From contig JAIUNR010000006.1 in assembly GCA_020161575.1 (NCBI GenBank), forward strand, positions 1 to 64,000: a stretch of DNA of 64,000 nucleotides, given 5' to 3'. A program made the translations under genes and the position numbers. This stretch comes from Pseudomonadota bacterium (GTDB lineage: Bacteria > Pseudomonadota > Alphaproteobacteria > Rhizobiales > Beijerinckiaceae). This document shows, piece after piece, positions 30,808 to 38,925 of the stretch (position 1 is its first letter; each line of letters opens with the position of its first letter). The notes under the pieces are model-generated. The model was not told where the DNA came from. It saw only the letters and a program-made list of their open reading frames with translations, and searched no databases.

Positions 30808-31888
30808 AGGCGTTTTCCGCGTCATCCGCAAGCGCAAGAAGGGTCCGCCCCGGATCGATTGGTATTTTCAGGCGGGCAGGGGGACGAAATCGGCCGGGCC
30901 GATCACGCGGCTGCGCAACGCGCCGGGGGATCGCGGCTTTGTCGAGGAGGTCGAGGCCGCAGCCGGCATCACGCGCATTATCGATCCGCTCAGCGTTGCC
31001 GCCATGGTCGCGGCCTATCGCGGCGACGAGCGCAAGGGCATCCCCGGCGCGCCGGAATGGGAGCGGCTGCGCAAACGCACGCGCGAGGATTACTCGATCT
31101 ACCTCGACAAGATCATCGAGGCCTGGGGCGAGCTGCCGGCGCGATCGATCACGGCGCGCGGCGCCTATACATTCCGGGACGCAATGGCGGAAACCCCGGT
31201 TGCCGCGAACCACGCGATTTCCATCGCCCGCACGCTGTTCGGCTGGGGCATCCCGCGCGGGTTCTGCGATACGAATGTGTTCCGGGATGTCGCGGCGATC
31301 AGGGTCGAGCATGACAGCGCGAAGCCGTGGCCCGAGGAATTCTATGCTTTCGTGATCGCGAACGCGCCGCAGGACATCCGCCGCATGGCGATCCTCGGCC
31401 GCGCGACCGGCCAGCGCCGGAGCGATCTTGTCCAGATGCGTCCGGTCGATGTGCAGCGCGGTGGCGTGACAATGAAAATCGGCAAGCTGCGTGACAAGGA
31501 ACACTGGGTGCCGCTCACCCAGGCGCATCTTGCCGAGATCCGGTCATGGCAGGGCTTCCCGGCGGCGCCCTTCCTCGTGTCGGCGGCGGGAAAGGGGTAC
31601 AGCCCGGATCATCTCAACAGCCGGTGGAATCGCTGGAGGGCCAGCGAGGCAGCACTGCCGGTGCGCGATTACGATTGCTCGATCCACGATTTACGGGCGA
31701 CCGCGGTATGCGATCGCCGCCTCGCAGGGCTCACGCATCAGGAGATCGCCGCGCAGATCTGCATGTCGATCGAGATGGTGATGCGCTATTCCAAAAAAAT
31801 TGACCAGGAGGCCCTTGCCAAATCGGGCATGACACGGCTAGAACGCGCTGAGAACGGGGCCGTTGTAACGCCCTCGGTCACACCTTGA
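30770..31888 (+). CDS. int: Tyrosine integrase
   Basis: About 372 residues if the GTG at 30770 is used; a GTG at 30785 is an alternative. N-terminal arm-binding region, then a core-binding domain (about 70-180), then the catalytic domain with TGQRRSDL (Arg216/217), HDLRATAV (His306, Arg309) and VMRYSKK (Tyr340). In the stretch before the Tyr the usual (G)H/W-S is ICMS (331-333), so the second His/Trp position is atypical. The gene ends 41 bp from tRNA-Gln, the likely attachment target. Confidence 0.9.
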   Translation: MSARRVLTVPLPEGVFRVIRKRKKGPPRIDWYFQAGRGTKSAGPITRLRNAPGDRGFVEEVEAAAGITRIIDPLSVAAMVAAYRGDERKGIPGAPEWERLRKRTREDYSIYLDKIIEAWGELPARSITARGAYTFRDAMAETPVAANHAISIARTLFGWGIPRGFCDTNVFRDVAAIRVEHDSAKPWPEEFYAFVIANAPQDIRRMAILGRATGQRRSDLVQMRPVDVQRGGVTMKIGKLRDKEHWVPLTQAHLAEIRSWQGFPAAPFLVSAAGKGYSPDHLNSRWNRWRASEAALPVRDYDCSIHDLRATAVCDRRLAGLTHQEIAAQICMSIEMVMRYSKKIDQEALAKSGMTRLERAENGAVVTPSVTP

Positions 31889-31925
31889 AACCGCTTTTCT
31901 GAAAAGTCAGACATTTCAAGCGGTT
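31889..31925. other. Inverted repeat between integrase and tRNA-Gln
   Basis: AACCGCTT (31889-31896) and AAGCGGTT (31918-31925) pair with a 21-base centre that contains a second small pair, CTGA/TCAG. No T-run follows on the plus strand. It fills the whole gap up to the tRNA, so it is either part of the attachment region or an end-of-integrase hairpin, and any tRNA promoter must lie in or before it. Confidence 0.45.
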
Positions 31926-31929
31926 GCGG

Positions 31930-32003
31930 TGGGGGATAGTTTAACGGTAGAACAGCGGACTCTGACTCCGTTAGTCTTGGTTCGAATCCAGGTCCCCCAG
32001 CCA
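31930..32003 (+). tRNA. tRNA-Gln (anticodon CUG), CCA encoded
   Basis: The acceptor stem TGGGGGA (31930-31936) pairs with TCCCCCA (31993-31999), then the discriminator G and CCA (32001-32003). The D-loop holds AACGGTA, the anticodon arm GCGGA-CTCTGAC-TCCGT gives CTG, and the T-loop is GGTTCGAATCC. All arms are complete. The gene faces away from the prophage, its 5' end next to the integrase. Confidence 0.95.
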
Positions 32004-32409
32004 AACTCTTCCATCTCCAAGACAGCCCTCGCTGGTTTTCCATATCGCATCAGGGTGCCGAACTGCGTTCGCGTGGCCCGAGAGCGCATCATCATGGGTT
32101 TCGAAGCGGTGTTCTTCGATCCGCTGATCATCAGCGCGATCGCGGATTGAGGTCCGTCACGCATGCTCCCGGCAAGTCGATTCGCGCGCAGGCACCGGAG
32201 CATTCCGTAATCCAATACGGCTTGCCGGTTTCCGCCCGTCGGCTTTCACGGCGGCGCGGTGGAATACACGCCAAAACCCAGAATTGTGAACTTTCTTGAT
32301 TAAGGCCTCAATACGCGGTTTCCTCCGTATTAGGAATTTGTTAAGCATCCCCTGAGTTGCCGCCGCTGGCGGGATGAAACTACGGGTTGGGCGATGGATC
32401 CGGGGTCGC
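32004..32409. other. Gap between tRNA-Gln and pxpB
   Basis: 406 bp without a convincing gene. It holds a perfect palindrome GCTGAT-C-ATCAGC near 32123-32135, a hairpin CCGTA/TACGG near 32214-32229 and a pair AATACG/CGTATT near 32311-32332. The last lies in an AT-richer stretch that probably holds the pxpB promoter. The weak frame 31929-32150 crosses the tRNA and is not a gene. Confidence 0.5.
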
Positions 32410-33099
32410 ATGAGGCATGAATTCCCGCGTTTCAGGGCGGTTGCGGGGCACGCCCTGCTGGCCGAGTTCGGTGACAGGATCGGCGATGAGGCGCATGCCT
32501 CGGTTGTCGATCTTGATCGCCGCTTGTCCGATCATCCCTTCGAGGGCTTTGTCGAGGCCGTGCCGGCCTATGTGAGCCTGCTGGTCGAATTCGATCCGCT
32601 CGTCGCCGACCATGCCAGTGCCGAGGCTTCGATCCGGGCGCTGATCGGCGAGCGGATGCCCGCTACGCTTCCCGGAGCCGCGCATGAGGTCGAGGTCTGC
32701 TACGAGGCGGATGTCGCGCCCGATCTGGCCGAGGTCGCGAAGCGTCTCGATATGAGCCCCGAGGCGGTGGTCCGCGCGCATCTTGCGGGCGATTACCGCG
32801 TTTCCATGTACGGGTTCGCCCCAGGCTATGCCTATATGGCTGGCGTACCGGAGGCGATCAGGCTGCCGCGCAAGCCCGGCCCGGTCCATGGCGTTCCCGC
32901 CGGTTCGGTGCTGATCGCCGGGCCGCAATGCCTTGTCTCGACCCTCCTGATGCCGACGGGCTGGTGGATCATCGGTCGCTCGCCCACGCGGATCCTGACC
33001 GGAGCCTCCGAGCGGCCCTTCCTGTTCAATATCGGCGACAGGGTCGTCTTTCGCCGCATCGAGCGTGCGCGTCTCGATACCGCATTGCGACCGGGGTAA
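32410..33099 (+). CDS. pxpB: 5-oxoprolinase subunit B
   Basis: 229 residues from the ATG at 32410 (an in-frame ATG at 32374 is less likely). The allophanate hydrolase subunit 1 / KipI fold is seen in GDEAHASVVDLDRRL, VEVCYEADVAPDLAEVAKRL and the signature YGFAPGYAYMAGVP, then PAGSVLIAGPQCLVSTLLMPTGWWIIG (in pieces: SVLIAGPQCLVSTLL, GWWIIG). With PxpC and PxpA it cleaves 5-oxoproline to glutamate using ATP. pxpC follows at once. pxpA is not in the window. Confidence 0.9.
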   Translation: MRHEFPRFRAVAGHALLAEFGDRIGDEAHASVVDLDRRLSDHPFEGFVEAVPAYVSLLVEFDPLVADHASAEASIRALIGERMPATLPGAAHEVEVCYEADVAPDLAEVAKRLDMSPEAVVRAHLAGDYRVSMYGFAPGYAYMAGVPEAIRLPRKPGPVHGVPAGSVLIAGPQCLVSTLLMPTGWWIIGRSPTRILTGASERPFLFNIGDRVVFRRIERARLDTALRPG

Positions 33100-33102
33100 G
33101 TG

Positions 33103-34104
33103 ATGTCCGAAGCCGTTTTCAAGGTGCTGCATGCCGGCCCGCATGTCTCGGTGCAGGATGGAGGCCGACGCGGGCTGATGCGTTTCGGCGTTCCCGCCTC
33201 CGGCGCGATGGATCGCAACGCGCTCGAAGTCGCCAATGCGGCGCTCGGGAATGATCCGGCGGCGCCCGCGATCGAGGTGTCGGCGGGCGGGCTTGCGCTG
33301 GAATGTCTTGAGGGAAGGGCGACTTTTGCGGTGGTCGGCGGCGGGTTCGATGTCGCGCTTGATGAGGTGCATGGCGGCGCCTGGCGTATCGGCACAATCC
33401 GGGCAGGGCAGCGCCTCGCCATCCGGCCGGGCCATTGGGGGAGCTGGACGTATCTCGCCTTTGCCGGTCACCTCGCCAGCACACGCTGGCTCAACAGCGC
33501 CGCGACGCATGGGCGCTCGGGATTTGGCGGTGGAAGGCTCGTTCCCGGCGGGCGCGTCATTCTCGAGGAGGCGCGCTGGCGCGAAGATCTTGTGGGAGAC
33601 ATTCCTTGCCCCGTTTCGGCCCGCCCGCGCGGCGAGATGCGGATCGTTCTCGGACCGCAGGACCGCTTCTTCGAGCCCGAGGCGATTCGTGCGCTGCTCT
33701 CGCAGCCTTTCGCGCTGACCGATTCCTATGATCGCATGGGCGTACGCCTCGCGGGGCCACCCCTGCGGGTCAATGCCGCCCTCGACATGCCTTCGGAACC
33801 CATCCTGCGTGGCTCGATCCAGGTCTCGGGGGAGGGGATCGCCACCGTACTCCTCGCCGACCACCAGACGACCGGCGGTTACCCCAAGATCGCGACAATC
33901 ATCGCCGAGGATCTCGATGGTTTCGTGCAATTGCGTGCACGCAACACGGTTACGTTCCGGGCGATCTCGCCGGCGATGGCGGTGGAGATCGCCCGGACAC
34001 GCCAGCGCGCGCATCAGCGCTACATGGAAGCCGTGATGATGGCGCATGCCCTGCCGGGCTTTCATGCGCGCGAAGTCCTCTGGCGCTCCGATTTCAAGAA
34101 CTGA
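33103..34104 (+). CDS. pxpC: 5-oxoprolinase subunit C
   Basis: 333 residues, ATG at 33103, 3 bp after the pxpB stop (a GTG one codon before is possible). Allophanate hydrolase subunit 2 / KipA type: VSVQDGGRRGLMRFGVPASGAMDRNALEVAN (as QDGGRRGLMRFGVPASGAMD) is the hallmark start, with YDRMGVRLAGPPL and DHQTTGGYPKIATI near the end. It works with PxpB in ATP-dependent ring opening of 5-oxoproline. Confidence 0.92.
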   Translation: MSEAVFKVLHAGPHVSVQDGGRRGLMRFGVPASGAMDRNALEVANAALGNDPAAPAIEVSAGGLALECLEGRATFAVVGGGFDVALDEVHGGAWRIGTIRAGQRLAIRPGHWGSWTYLAFAGHLASTRWLNSAATHGRSGFGGGRLVPGGRVILEEARWREDLVGDIPCPVSARPRGEMRIVLGPQDRFFEPEAIRALLSQPFALTDSYDRMGVRLAGPPLRVNAALDMPSEPILRGSIQVSGEGIATVLLADHQTTGGYPKIATIIAEDLDGFVQLRARNTVTFRAISPAMAVEIARTRQRAHQRYMEAVMMAHALPGFHAREVLWRSDFKN

Positions 34105-34215
34105 GTGGCCCGCTGTTCCTCTTTCACGCCGCGGTATCTGGCGTAGGCCGTCGTTTCGCGCTCTCATCGCGCCGGAATCGATGATTCTTGCAATGATTAT
34201 AGAATGAGGAACGGC

Positions 34216-35595
34216 ATGGAAAAATGGCTTGAACCGGCGCTCGCCTATATCCCGAACTGGCTCGCCTACCAGATGCGTCAATCCGGCCAGCCGGGCGTGA
34301 GCTATGCCATCACCTATCGGGGCGAGGTCGTGGCGGAAGGCGCCTTCGGCCATGCCGATCTCGGTGCCGGGGTGAAGATGACGCCGCGCCATCGCCAGCG
34401 CGTCGCCTCGCATTCCAAGACCTTCACGGCTGCCGGCATCATGAAGCTGCGCGAGCAGGGGCGGCTGAAGCTCGATGATACGGTCGGCCAATATGTGAAG
34501 GGCCTCCACCCGGAGATCGCGGCGGCAACGATCGCCCAGCTTCTTTCACACACGAGCGGGGTCATCCGCGACGGGTTCGATAGCGGCCAATGGCAGAACC
34601 GCCGCCCCTTCCTCAACGAAGCGGAGATCCGCGCGGATCTGAAGGACGGGCCGACAATTCCGCCCAACAGCCGCTTCAAATATTCTAACCACGGATATGG
34701 CCTTGCCGGCATGGTGATCGCGGCGATCACCGGCGAAGCCTACAATAGCTGGATCGCGCGCGAGATCGTCGCGGCCTCGGGGCTGACGGAAACGCAGCCG
34801 GATGCGCCAATCGGCGCCAATCAGCCCTTCGCGCGCGGTCATTCGAGCAAGATCCTGCTCGGGCGGCGCATGGTGATCGAGGGCGAGAATTCGACGCATG
34901 ACCTTGCCTCGGCGACGGGCTTCATTTCCACGGCGGCCGATCTCGCGCGGTTCTTCGCGAGCCTTTCGCCCGAGGCGGAAAAAAGCGTTCTTTCCGTCGC
35001 TTCCCGCCGCGAGATGACGCGCCGGCAATGGCGCGAGGAGCATTCCAGCATCGAGCGCTGGTACGGTCTCGGCACCATTTCCGCCTCGCTCGCGGGGTGG
35101 AGCTTCTTCGGGCATAGCGGCGGTTTCCAAGGCTACATCACGCGGACGATCTGCGTTCCCGCCGAACATCTCTCGATTTCCGTGCTGACCAATGCGGCGG
35201 ACGGGCTCTCGCATTTCTACCTCGACGGCATGGTCCATATTCTCGCCGCTTTCCGCAAGCGCGGCGCGCCGACGCGCGAGGCCGCGCGCTGGAAGGGGCG
35301 CTGGTGGTCGCTCTGGGGCGCGTTCGACCTCCTGCCGATCGGCGACCGGGTTGTGGTCGCCAACCCGGCTTTCTTCAACCCGCTGATGGATGCGAGCGAG
35401 ATCGCGCCGGAGGCCGGAACAGAAGGCGGGGTTCGGCAAGGCAGGATCGTGCTCGCGGGCGGTTTTGCCAATCATGGCGAGAAGGCAAGGCTCGAACTCG
35501 ATGCTCGGGGCAAGCCGACCACGTTCTGGCACAGTGGCGGCAAGATGCTGCCCGAACGCGCGGCCAAGGCCGAATTGCGCGGCATTTCAGGCTGA
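34216..35595 (+). CDS. Beta-lactamase-fold serine hydrolase
   Basis: 459 residues from the ATG at 34216, preceded by TGAGGA at 7 bases; an ATG at 34204 is in frame. The SxxK motif is SHSKTF (about residues 63-68) and the Tyr motif is YSNHGYGL. HSGGFQGYITR gives the third, HxG-like, motif. The rest of about 120 residues (from KRGAPTREAARWKGRWWS) is a lipocalin-like C-terminal part of the DUF3471/D-aminopeptidase type. It lies behind pxpBC, so it may be an amidase or peptidase that releases N-terminal pyroglutamate or a related substrate. This is inferred. No signal peptide, so cytoplasmic. Confidence 0.75.
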   Translation: MEKWLEPALAYIPNWLAYQMRQSGQPGVSYAITYRGEVVAEGAFGHADLGAGVKMTPRHRQRVASHSKTFTAAGIMKLREQGRLKLDDTVGQYVKGLHPEIAAATIAQLLSHTSGVIRDGFDSGQWQNRRPFLNEAEIRADLKDGPTIPPNSRFKYSNHGYGLAGMVIAAITGEAYNSWIAREIVAASGLTETQPDAPIGANQPFARGHSSKILLGRRMVIEGENSTHDLASATGFISTAADLARFFASLSPEAEKSVLSVASRREMTRRQWREEHSSIERWYGLGTISASLAGWSFFGHSGGFQGYITRTICVPAEHLSISVLTNAADGLSHFYLDGMVHILAAFRKRGAPTREAARWKGRWWSLWGAFDLLPIGDRVVVANPAFFNPLMDASEIAPEAGTEGGVRQGRIVLAGGFANHGEKARLELDARGKPTTFWHSGGKMLPERAAKAELRGISG

Positions 35596-35603
35596 ATAAG
35601 GCG

Positions 35604-35623
35604 AGGCGGGCCATGTCCCGCCT
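35604..35623 (+). other. Hairpin after the serine hydrolase gene
   Basis: AGGCGGG (35604-35610) pairs with CCCGCCT (35617-35623) around a 6-base loop, 9 bp after the stop. Only a short T pair follows, so it may act as a 3' end stabiliser and not a strong intrinsic terminator. Further on, CTGTCAT occurs twice (about 35657-35675) ahead of the transporter operon. Confidence 0.45.
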
Positions 35624-35748
35624 TGTACCCCCGGCTTTACCGAAGGGTCAAAAAACTGTCATCAACTGTCATTTATGGACTTCGCTTGGCCAAGTTTGTG
35701 TGCCAATTTCTGTCGTCGGCAAAGTTTCCGATTAGGGAGCCACCATAA

Positions 35749-36813
35749 ATGATCAAAAATCTCAATCGCTTCGGCATCGTCGCTGCCGTATCTCTGCTTG
35801 CGCTCTCGGCGCAGGCGCAAGAAAAGCTCCGGCTTCTGACCTGGGCGGATTACACGCCGAAGGAAGTCGTCGACGCCTTCACCAAGGAAACAGGTATCCA
35901 GGTCGAGATCACGCTCTCGAACAATGAGGAGATGATCTCCAAGCTGCGCGCCACGCAGGGCGCCGGCTTCGATCTCGCCCAGCCGAGCCAGGATCGTATC
36001 ACCGGTCCGCAGGCGGAATTCGGCATCTACAAGCCGCTCGACCTGTCGAAAATCGATTCAAAGCTCTTCATCGGCTCGATGCTCGAGGCCACCAAGAAGA
36101 ACACCACTCTTGATGGCAAGGTCTATGGCCTTCCGCATATCTGGGGCACGGACGGTCTTGTGGTGAACACCAAGGTTGCGCCGGGCGTGAAGGATTATCT
36201 CGATCTTTGCGGCGCCGAGGTGAAGGGCAAGGCCAGCCTGCGCGCCAAACGCCCGACACTGATCGCCTTCGCTTTCGCGATGGGCGAGGACCCGTTCAAG
36301 GCCTATTCCGACGAGAAGGCCTATGCGGCGCTGATGGACAAGGTTGGCACCAAGCTCTCGGCGTGCAAGGCGAACCTGAAGTTCTTCTGGGATGGCAAGG
36401 ACGCCCTGCTCGCCGGCCTGCGCGCGGGTGAAGTCACCGCCGCGATGGCGTGGGATACCGGCGGCTGGAAACTCAATTCCGAAAACCCGGATCTGAAGTT
36501 CATCGCGCCCAAATCCGGCGCGCTGGGCTGGGTCGATACTTTCGCGATTCCCGCCAAGGGGCGCGCGGATGATGCCGCCTACAAGTGGATCAATTTCAAC
36601 ATGCGCCCGGAAATCGCGGCGAAGGTCGCCGCTTCCGCCGGCAACTTCTCCGCTTCGCAAGGCGCGGACAAGCTCGCCGCCGGCAAGCTGAAGGACCAGT
36701 TCGCCGAGAGCTTCCCGCAGGCCGCGATCGACAACATCAAGTGGTATCCGGCTGTCCCCGCCGGGCTTGAGGCGATCGAGGGCAAGGTGCTCGACAAGGT
36801 GAAGGCGAACTAA
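35749..36813 (+). CDS. ABC transporter substrate-binding protein, PotD-like
   Basis: 354 residues, ATG at 35749 with GGGAG 8 bases ahead. A signal peptide (NRFGIVAAVSLLALSAQAQE, cut after about residue 23) is followed by LRLLTWADYTPKEVVDAFTKETGI, standard for polyamine-type binding proteins (quoted as LRLLTWADYTPKEVVDAF). Central FDLAQPSQDRI and later MAWDTGGWKLNSENP match. It captures a polyamine or another cationic or amino compound in the periplasm for the three downstream genes. The substrate cannot be fixed. Confidence 0.85.
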   Translation: MIKNLNRFGIVAAVSLLALSAQAQEKLRLLTWADYTPKEVVDAFTKETGIQVEITLSNNEEMISKLRATQGAGFDLAQPSQDRITGPQAEFGIYKPLDLSKIDSKLFIGSMLEATKKNTTLDGKVYGLPHIWGTDGLVVNTKVAPGVKDYLDLCGAEVKGKASLRAKRPTLIAFAFAMGEDPFKAYSDEKAYAALMDKVGTKLSACKANLKFFWDGKDALLAGLRAGEVTAAMAWDTGGWKLNSENPDLKFIAPKSGALGWVDTFAIPAKGRADDAAYKWINFNMRPEIAAKVAASAGNFSASQGADKLAAGKLKDQFAESFPQAAIDNIKWYPAVPAGLEAIEGKVLDKVKAN

Positions 36814-36830
36814 GCCTTCTTATCCAGCAA

Positions 36831-36920
36831 CGTCATGCCCGGCTTCAGGCCGGGCATCCACGACTTGAGCGGATTGTATCCCTGAAGACGTGGCTGGCCG
36901 GGCTGTGCCCGGCCATGACG
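36831..36920. repeat. 90-bp intergenic palindromic element
   Basis: The ends CGTCATGCCCGG and CCGGCCATGACG are near-perfect inverted copies. The arms continue with CGGGCATCCACGA and ACGTGGCTGGCCGG, leaving a loop of about 20 bp. It lies between the binding-protein gene and the ATPase gene of the operon. Such CGTCATGxCCGG palindromes are, to my recollection, dispersed in many Hyphomicrobiales genomes. It may fine-tune the ratio of binding protein to membrane parts. Confidence 0.7.
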
Positions 36921-36952
36921 GCTTGCATCTCGACTTTCCAGAGAGCTTTTCC

Positions 36953-38035
36953 ATGACTGAACCCGCCGATCTTGCGCTTGAACAGGTCACGAAGGTCTTT
37001 GCCGGCCACCGTGCCGTGGACGGGGTGAATTTCGCCGTCCGCCGTGGCGAATTCTTCTCGATTCTCGGGCCCTCGGGCTGCGGCAAGACGACCCTGATGC
37101 GCATGATCGCAGGGTTCGAAATGCCGAGTTCCGGCGAGATAAGCATCCGCGGGCAATCCATGCTGGGCGTGCCGTCCAACCGCCGGCCGGTCAACATGGT
37201 CTTCCAGAACCTCGCCTTGTTCCCGATGATGAATGTGGGCGAGAATGTCGCCTATGGCCTCGCCTGCCAGGGCGTGGGCAGGGCGGAACGCGAGGCGCGC
37301 GCCGTGCGCATTCTCGAGCGGGTGGGATTGCCCGGCTACGAGGAACGGCAGGTGACGCAGCTCTCCGGCGGTCAGCGCCAGCGCGTGGCGATCGCCCGCT
37401 GTCTCGTGCTCGAACCGACCTTGTTGCTGCTCGACGAACCGCTCGGGGCGCTTGATCTCAAGCTGCGCGAGCATATGAAACTGGAGCTGAAGCAGCTTCA
37501 GGGCGCGTTCAACACCACCTTCATCTACATCACCCACGATCAATCAGAAGCGCTGGTCATGTCCGATCGCGTGGCGGTAATGAACAAGGGCTGTTTCGAG
37601 CAGATCGGCTCCCCCCGCGAGCTTTACCATCATCCCGCGACGAATTTCGTCGCCGGCTTTGTCGGCGATGCCAATGCCTGGGATGTCACACCCAATCCCA
37701 GTTTGGGGCCTGGGCTTGGCGTCACGCTCGTTTCCGGCGCGGATCTGAGGGCACATGGCAGGATCGGCGCCGTCGGCCATGCCTATCTGCGCCCCGAGGC
37801 GATCGCGCTTGCGGCGCGGATCGAGGAGCTTAGCGGGTTGCCCAACCGTTTCCACGGCAAGGTCTCCGCCGTCCTGTTTGACGGGGCAGCCTCCAACCTC
37901 GTGATCGAGGCGGAAGGATTCGCGCCCCATATCCGCGCCACGCTGCCGCAGGCCGGCGCGCTGGCCGGCGTCGAGGTCGGCGCCCGGCTCGCTTTCGGTT
38001 TCTCCGCCGAGGCGGTGAAGGTTTTCCCGGCATGA
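36953..38035 (+). CDS. ABC transporter ATP-binding protein, PotA-like
   Basis: 360 residues, ATG at 36953. Walker A GPSGCGKTT, signature LSGGQRQRVAIARCLV, Walker B LLLLDEPLGALD and the switch His in YITHDQSEA are intact. The C-terminal about 100 residues form the TOBE domain. It powers import with the two permeases. The permease gene overlaps its stop by 4 bp. Confidence 0.92.
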   Translation: MTEPADLALEQVTKVFAGHRAVDGVNFAVRRGEFFSILGPSGCGKTTLMRMIAGFEMPSSGEISIRGQSMLGVPSNRRPVNMVFQNLALFPMMNVGENVAYGLACQGVGRAEREARAVRILERVGLPGYEERQVTQLSGGQRQRVAIARCLVLEPTLLLLDEPLGALDLKLREHMKLELKQLQGAFNTTFIYITHDQSEALVMSDRVAVMNKGCFEQIGSPRELYHHPATNFVAGFVGDANAWDVTPNPSLGPGLGVTLVSGADLRAHGRIGAVGHAYLRPEAIALAARIEELSGLPNRFHGKVSAVLFDGAASNLVIEAEGFAPHIRATLPQAGALAGVEVGARLAFGFSAEAVKVFPA

Positions 38036-38922
38036 GCGCGGCGATTTCCTCCGGGCAGGGACGGGCGGCGGCGCGCCTTGGCCTTTTCCTGTTGCTGCTG
38101 CCGGCAATCCTGTGGTTGGGCCTGCTGGTGGTGCTTCCGCATGTGGAGATGGCGATCCTCTCCTTCTCGCAGCGCATCCGTGCCGGGGTCTATGGTTTCG
38201 GCTTCGGCAATTATCTCGAATTCCTCACCGAGCCGCTCTATTGGCGCACCTTTGGGCGTACGGCGATCATGTCGATCCTCGTGACGCTGATCACACTCGT
38301 GATCTCGTTTCCGGTCGCGCTCTATATCGCGAAGGTCGCGCGCGGGGCCACGAAACCGATCCTGTTCCTGATGTGCCTCATCCCGTTCTGGGCCTCGGAG
38401 CTTGTGCGGACCTTGGGCTGGATGATGCTGCTGCGCGAAACGGGCGTGGCTTCCTACCTGATGCAACTGGCCGGGCTTACCTACGGCCCTGTCGAGCTTC
38501 TCTACAATGACGGCGCGGTTATCCTCGGGCTGGTCTATGGCGGGATGCTGTTCATGATCGTTCCGCTGGCGAATGCGCTTGAAAGCCTCGACGATTCCCA
38601 GGTGGAGGCGGGCTACGATCTCGGCGGCTCCGGCTTCACCGTGCTGCGGCGGATCATCATTCCCCACGCCATGCCGGGGATTGTCGCGGGGTCGATTGTC
38701 GTGTTCATGCTGAGCGTGGGGAATTTCGTCACGCCCGTGCTGTTGGGGGGTAAGAACGGGCTCTGGTTCACCGAGCAGATCTACGCGCAGTTCATCACGC
38801 GGTTCAACTGGCCGCAGGGCGCCGCCTTCGGCTTCATGCTGCTTCTGCTCTCGACGCTCATCGTCTGGGCCGGTCTGCGCCTGACCGGGCAGGGGTTCTC
38901 CGAGACGCTGAGGAGGAGCTGA
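38032..38922 (+). CDS. ABC transporter permease, PotB-like
   Basis: 296 residues with about six membrane spans and an N-terminal span from about residue 15. The coupling motif EAGYDLGGSGFTVLRRIIIPHAMPG (as EAGYDLGGSGFTVLRRIIIP, EAA loop) binds the ATPase. ATG at 38032 overlaps the ATPase stop. Forms a heterodimer with the next gene. Confidence 0.9.
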   Translation: MSAAISSGQGRAAARLGLFLLLLPAILWLGLLVVLPHVEMAILSFSQRIRAGVYGFGFGNYLEFLTEPLYWRTFGRTAIMSILVTLITLVISFPVALYIAKVARGATKPILFLMCLIPFWASELVRTLGWMMLLRETGVASYLMQLAGLTYGPVELLYNDGAVILGLVYGGMLFMIVPLANALESLDDSQVEAGYDLGGSGFTVLRRIIIPHAMPGIVAGSIVVFMLSVGNFVTPVLLGGKNGLWFTEQIYAQFITRFNWPQGAAFGFMLLLLSTLIVWAGLRLTGQGFSETLRRS

Positions 38923-38925
38923 ACC

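Larger units (their letters stand above)
1..31929. mobile_element. HK97-like siphovirus prophage (left end outside window)
   Basis: A continuous run of phage genes fills this segment: tail tip, tape measure, tail tube, connectors, HK97-fold capsid, ClpP-type protease, portal, terminase, HNH, replication genes, Cro/CI switch, methylases and a tyrosine integrase. Lysis genes and the left attachment site are not in view, so the element continues beyond position 1. The right edge is placed just before tRNA-Gln because the integrase stops 41 bp upstream of it. The exact crossover cannot be set without the left junction. All core modules look intact, so the prophage may be functional. Confidence 0.93.

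Noticed and set aside
31885-31914. tRNA-Gln promoter TTGAAA-N18-AGACAT
   Set aside because: Placement would fit, but the -10 agrees with consensus at only two of six bases.
32380-34509. Long minus-strand open frame of about 700 codons over pxpBC
   Set aside because: It is antisense to two well-recognised genes, has an unlikely composition rich in Arg, His and Asp, and no ribosome site. High G+C creates such frames.
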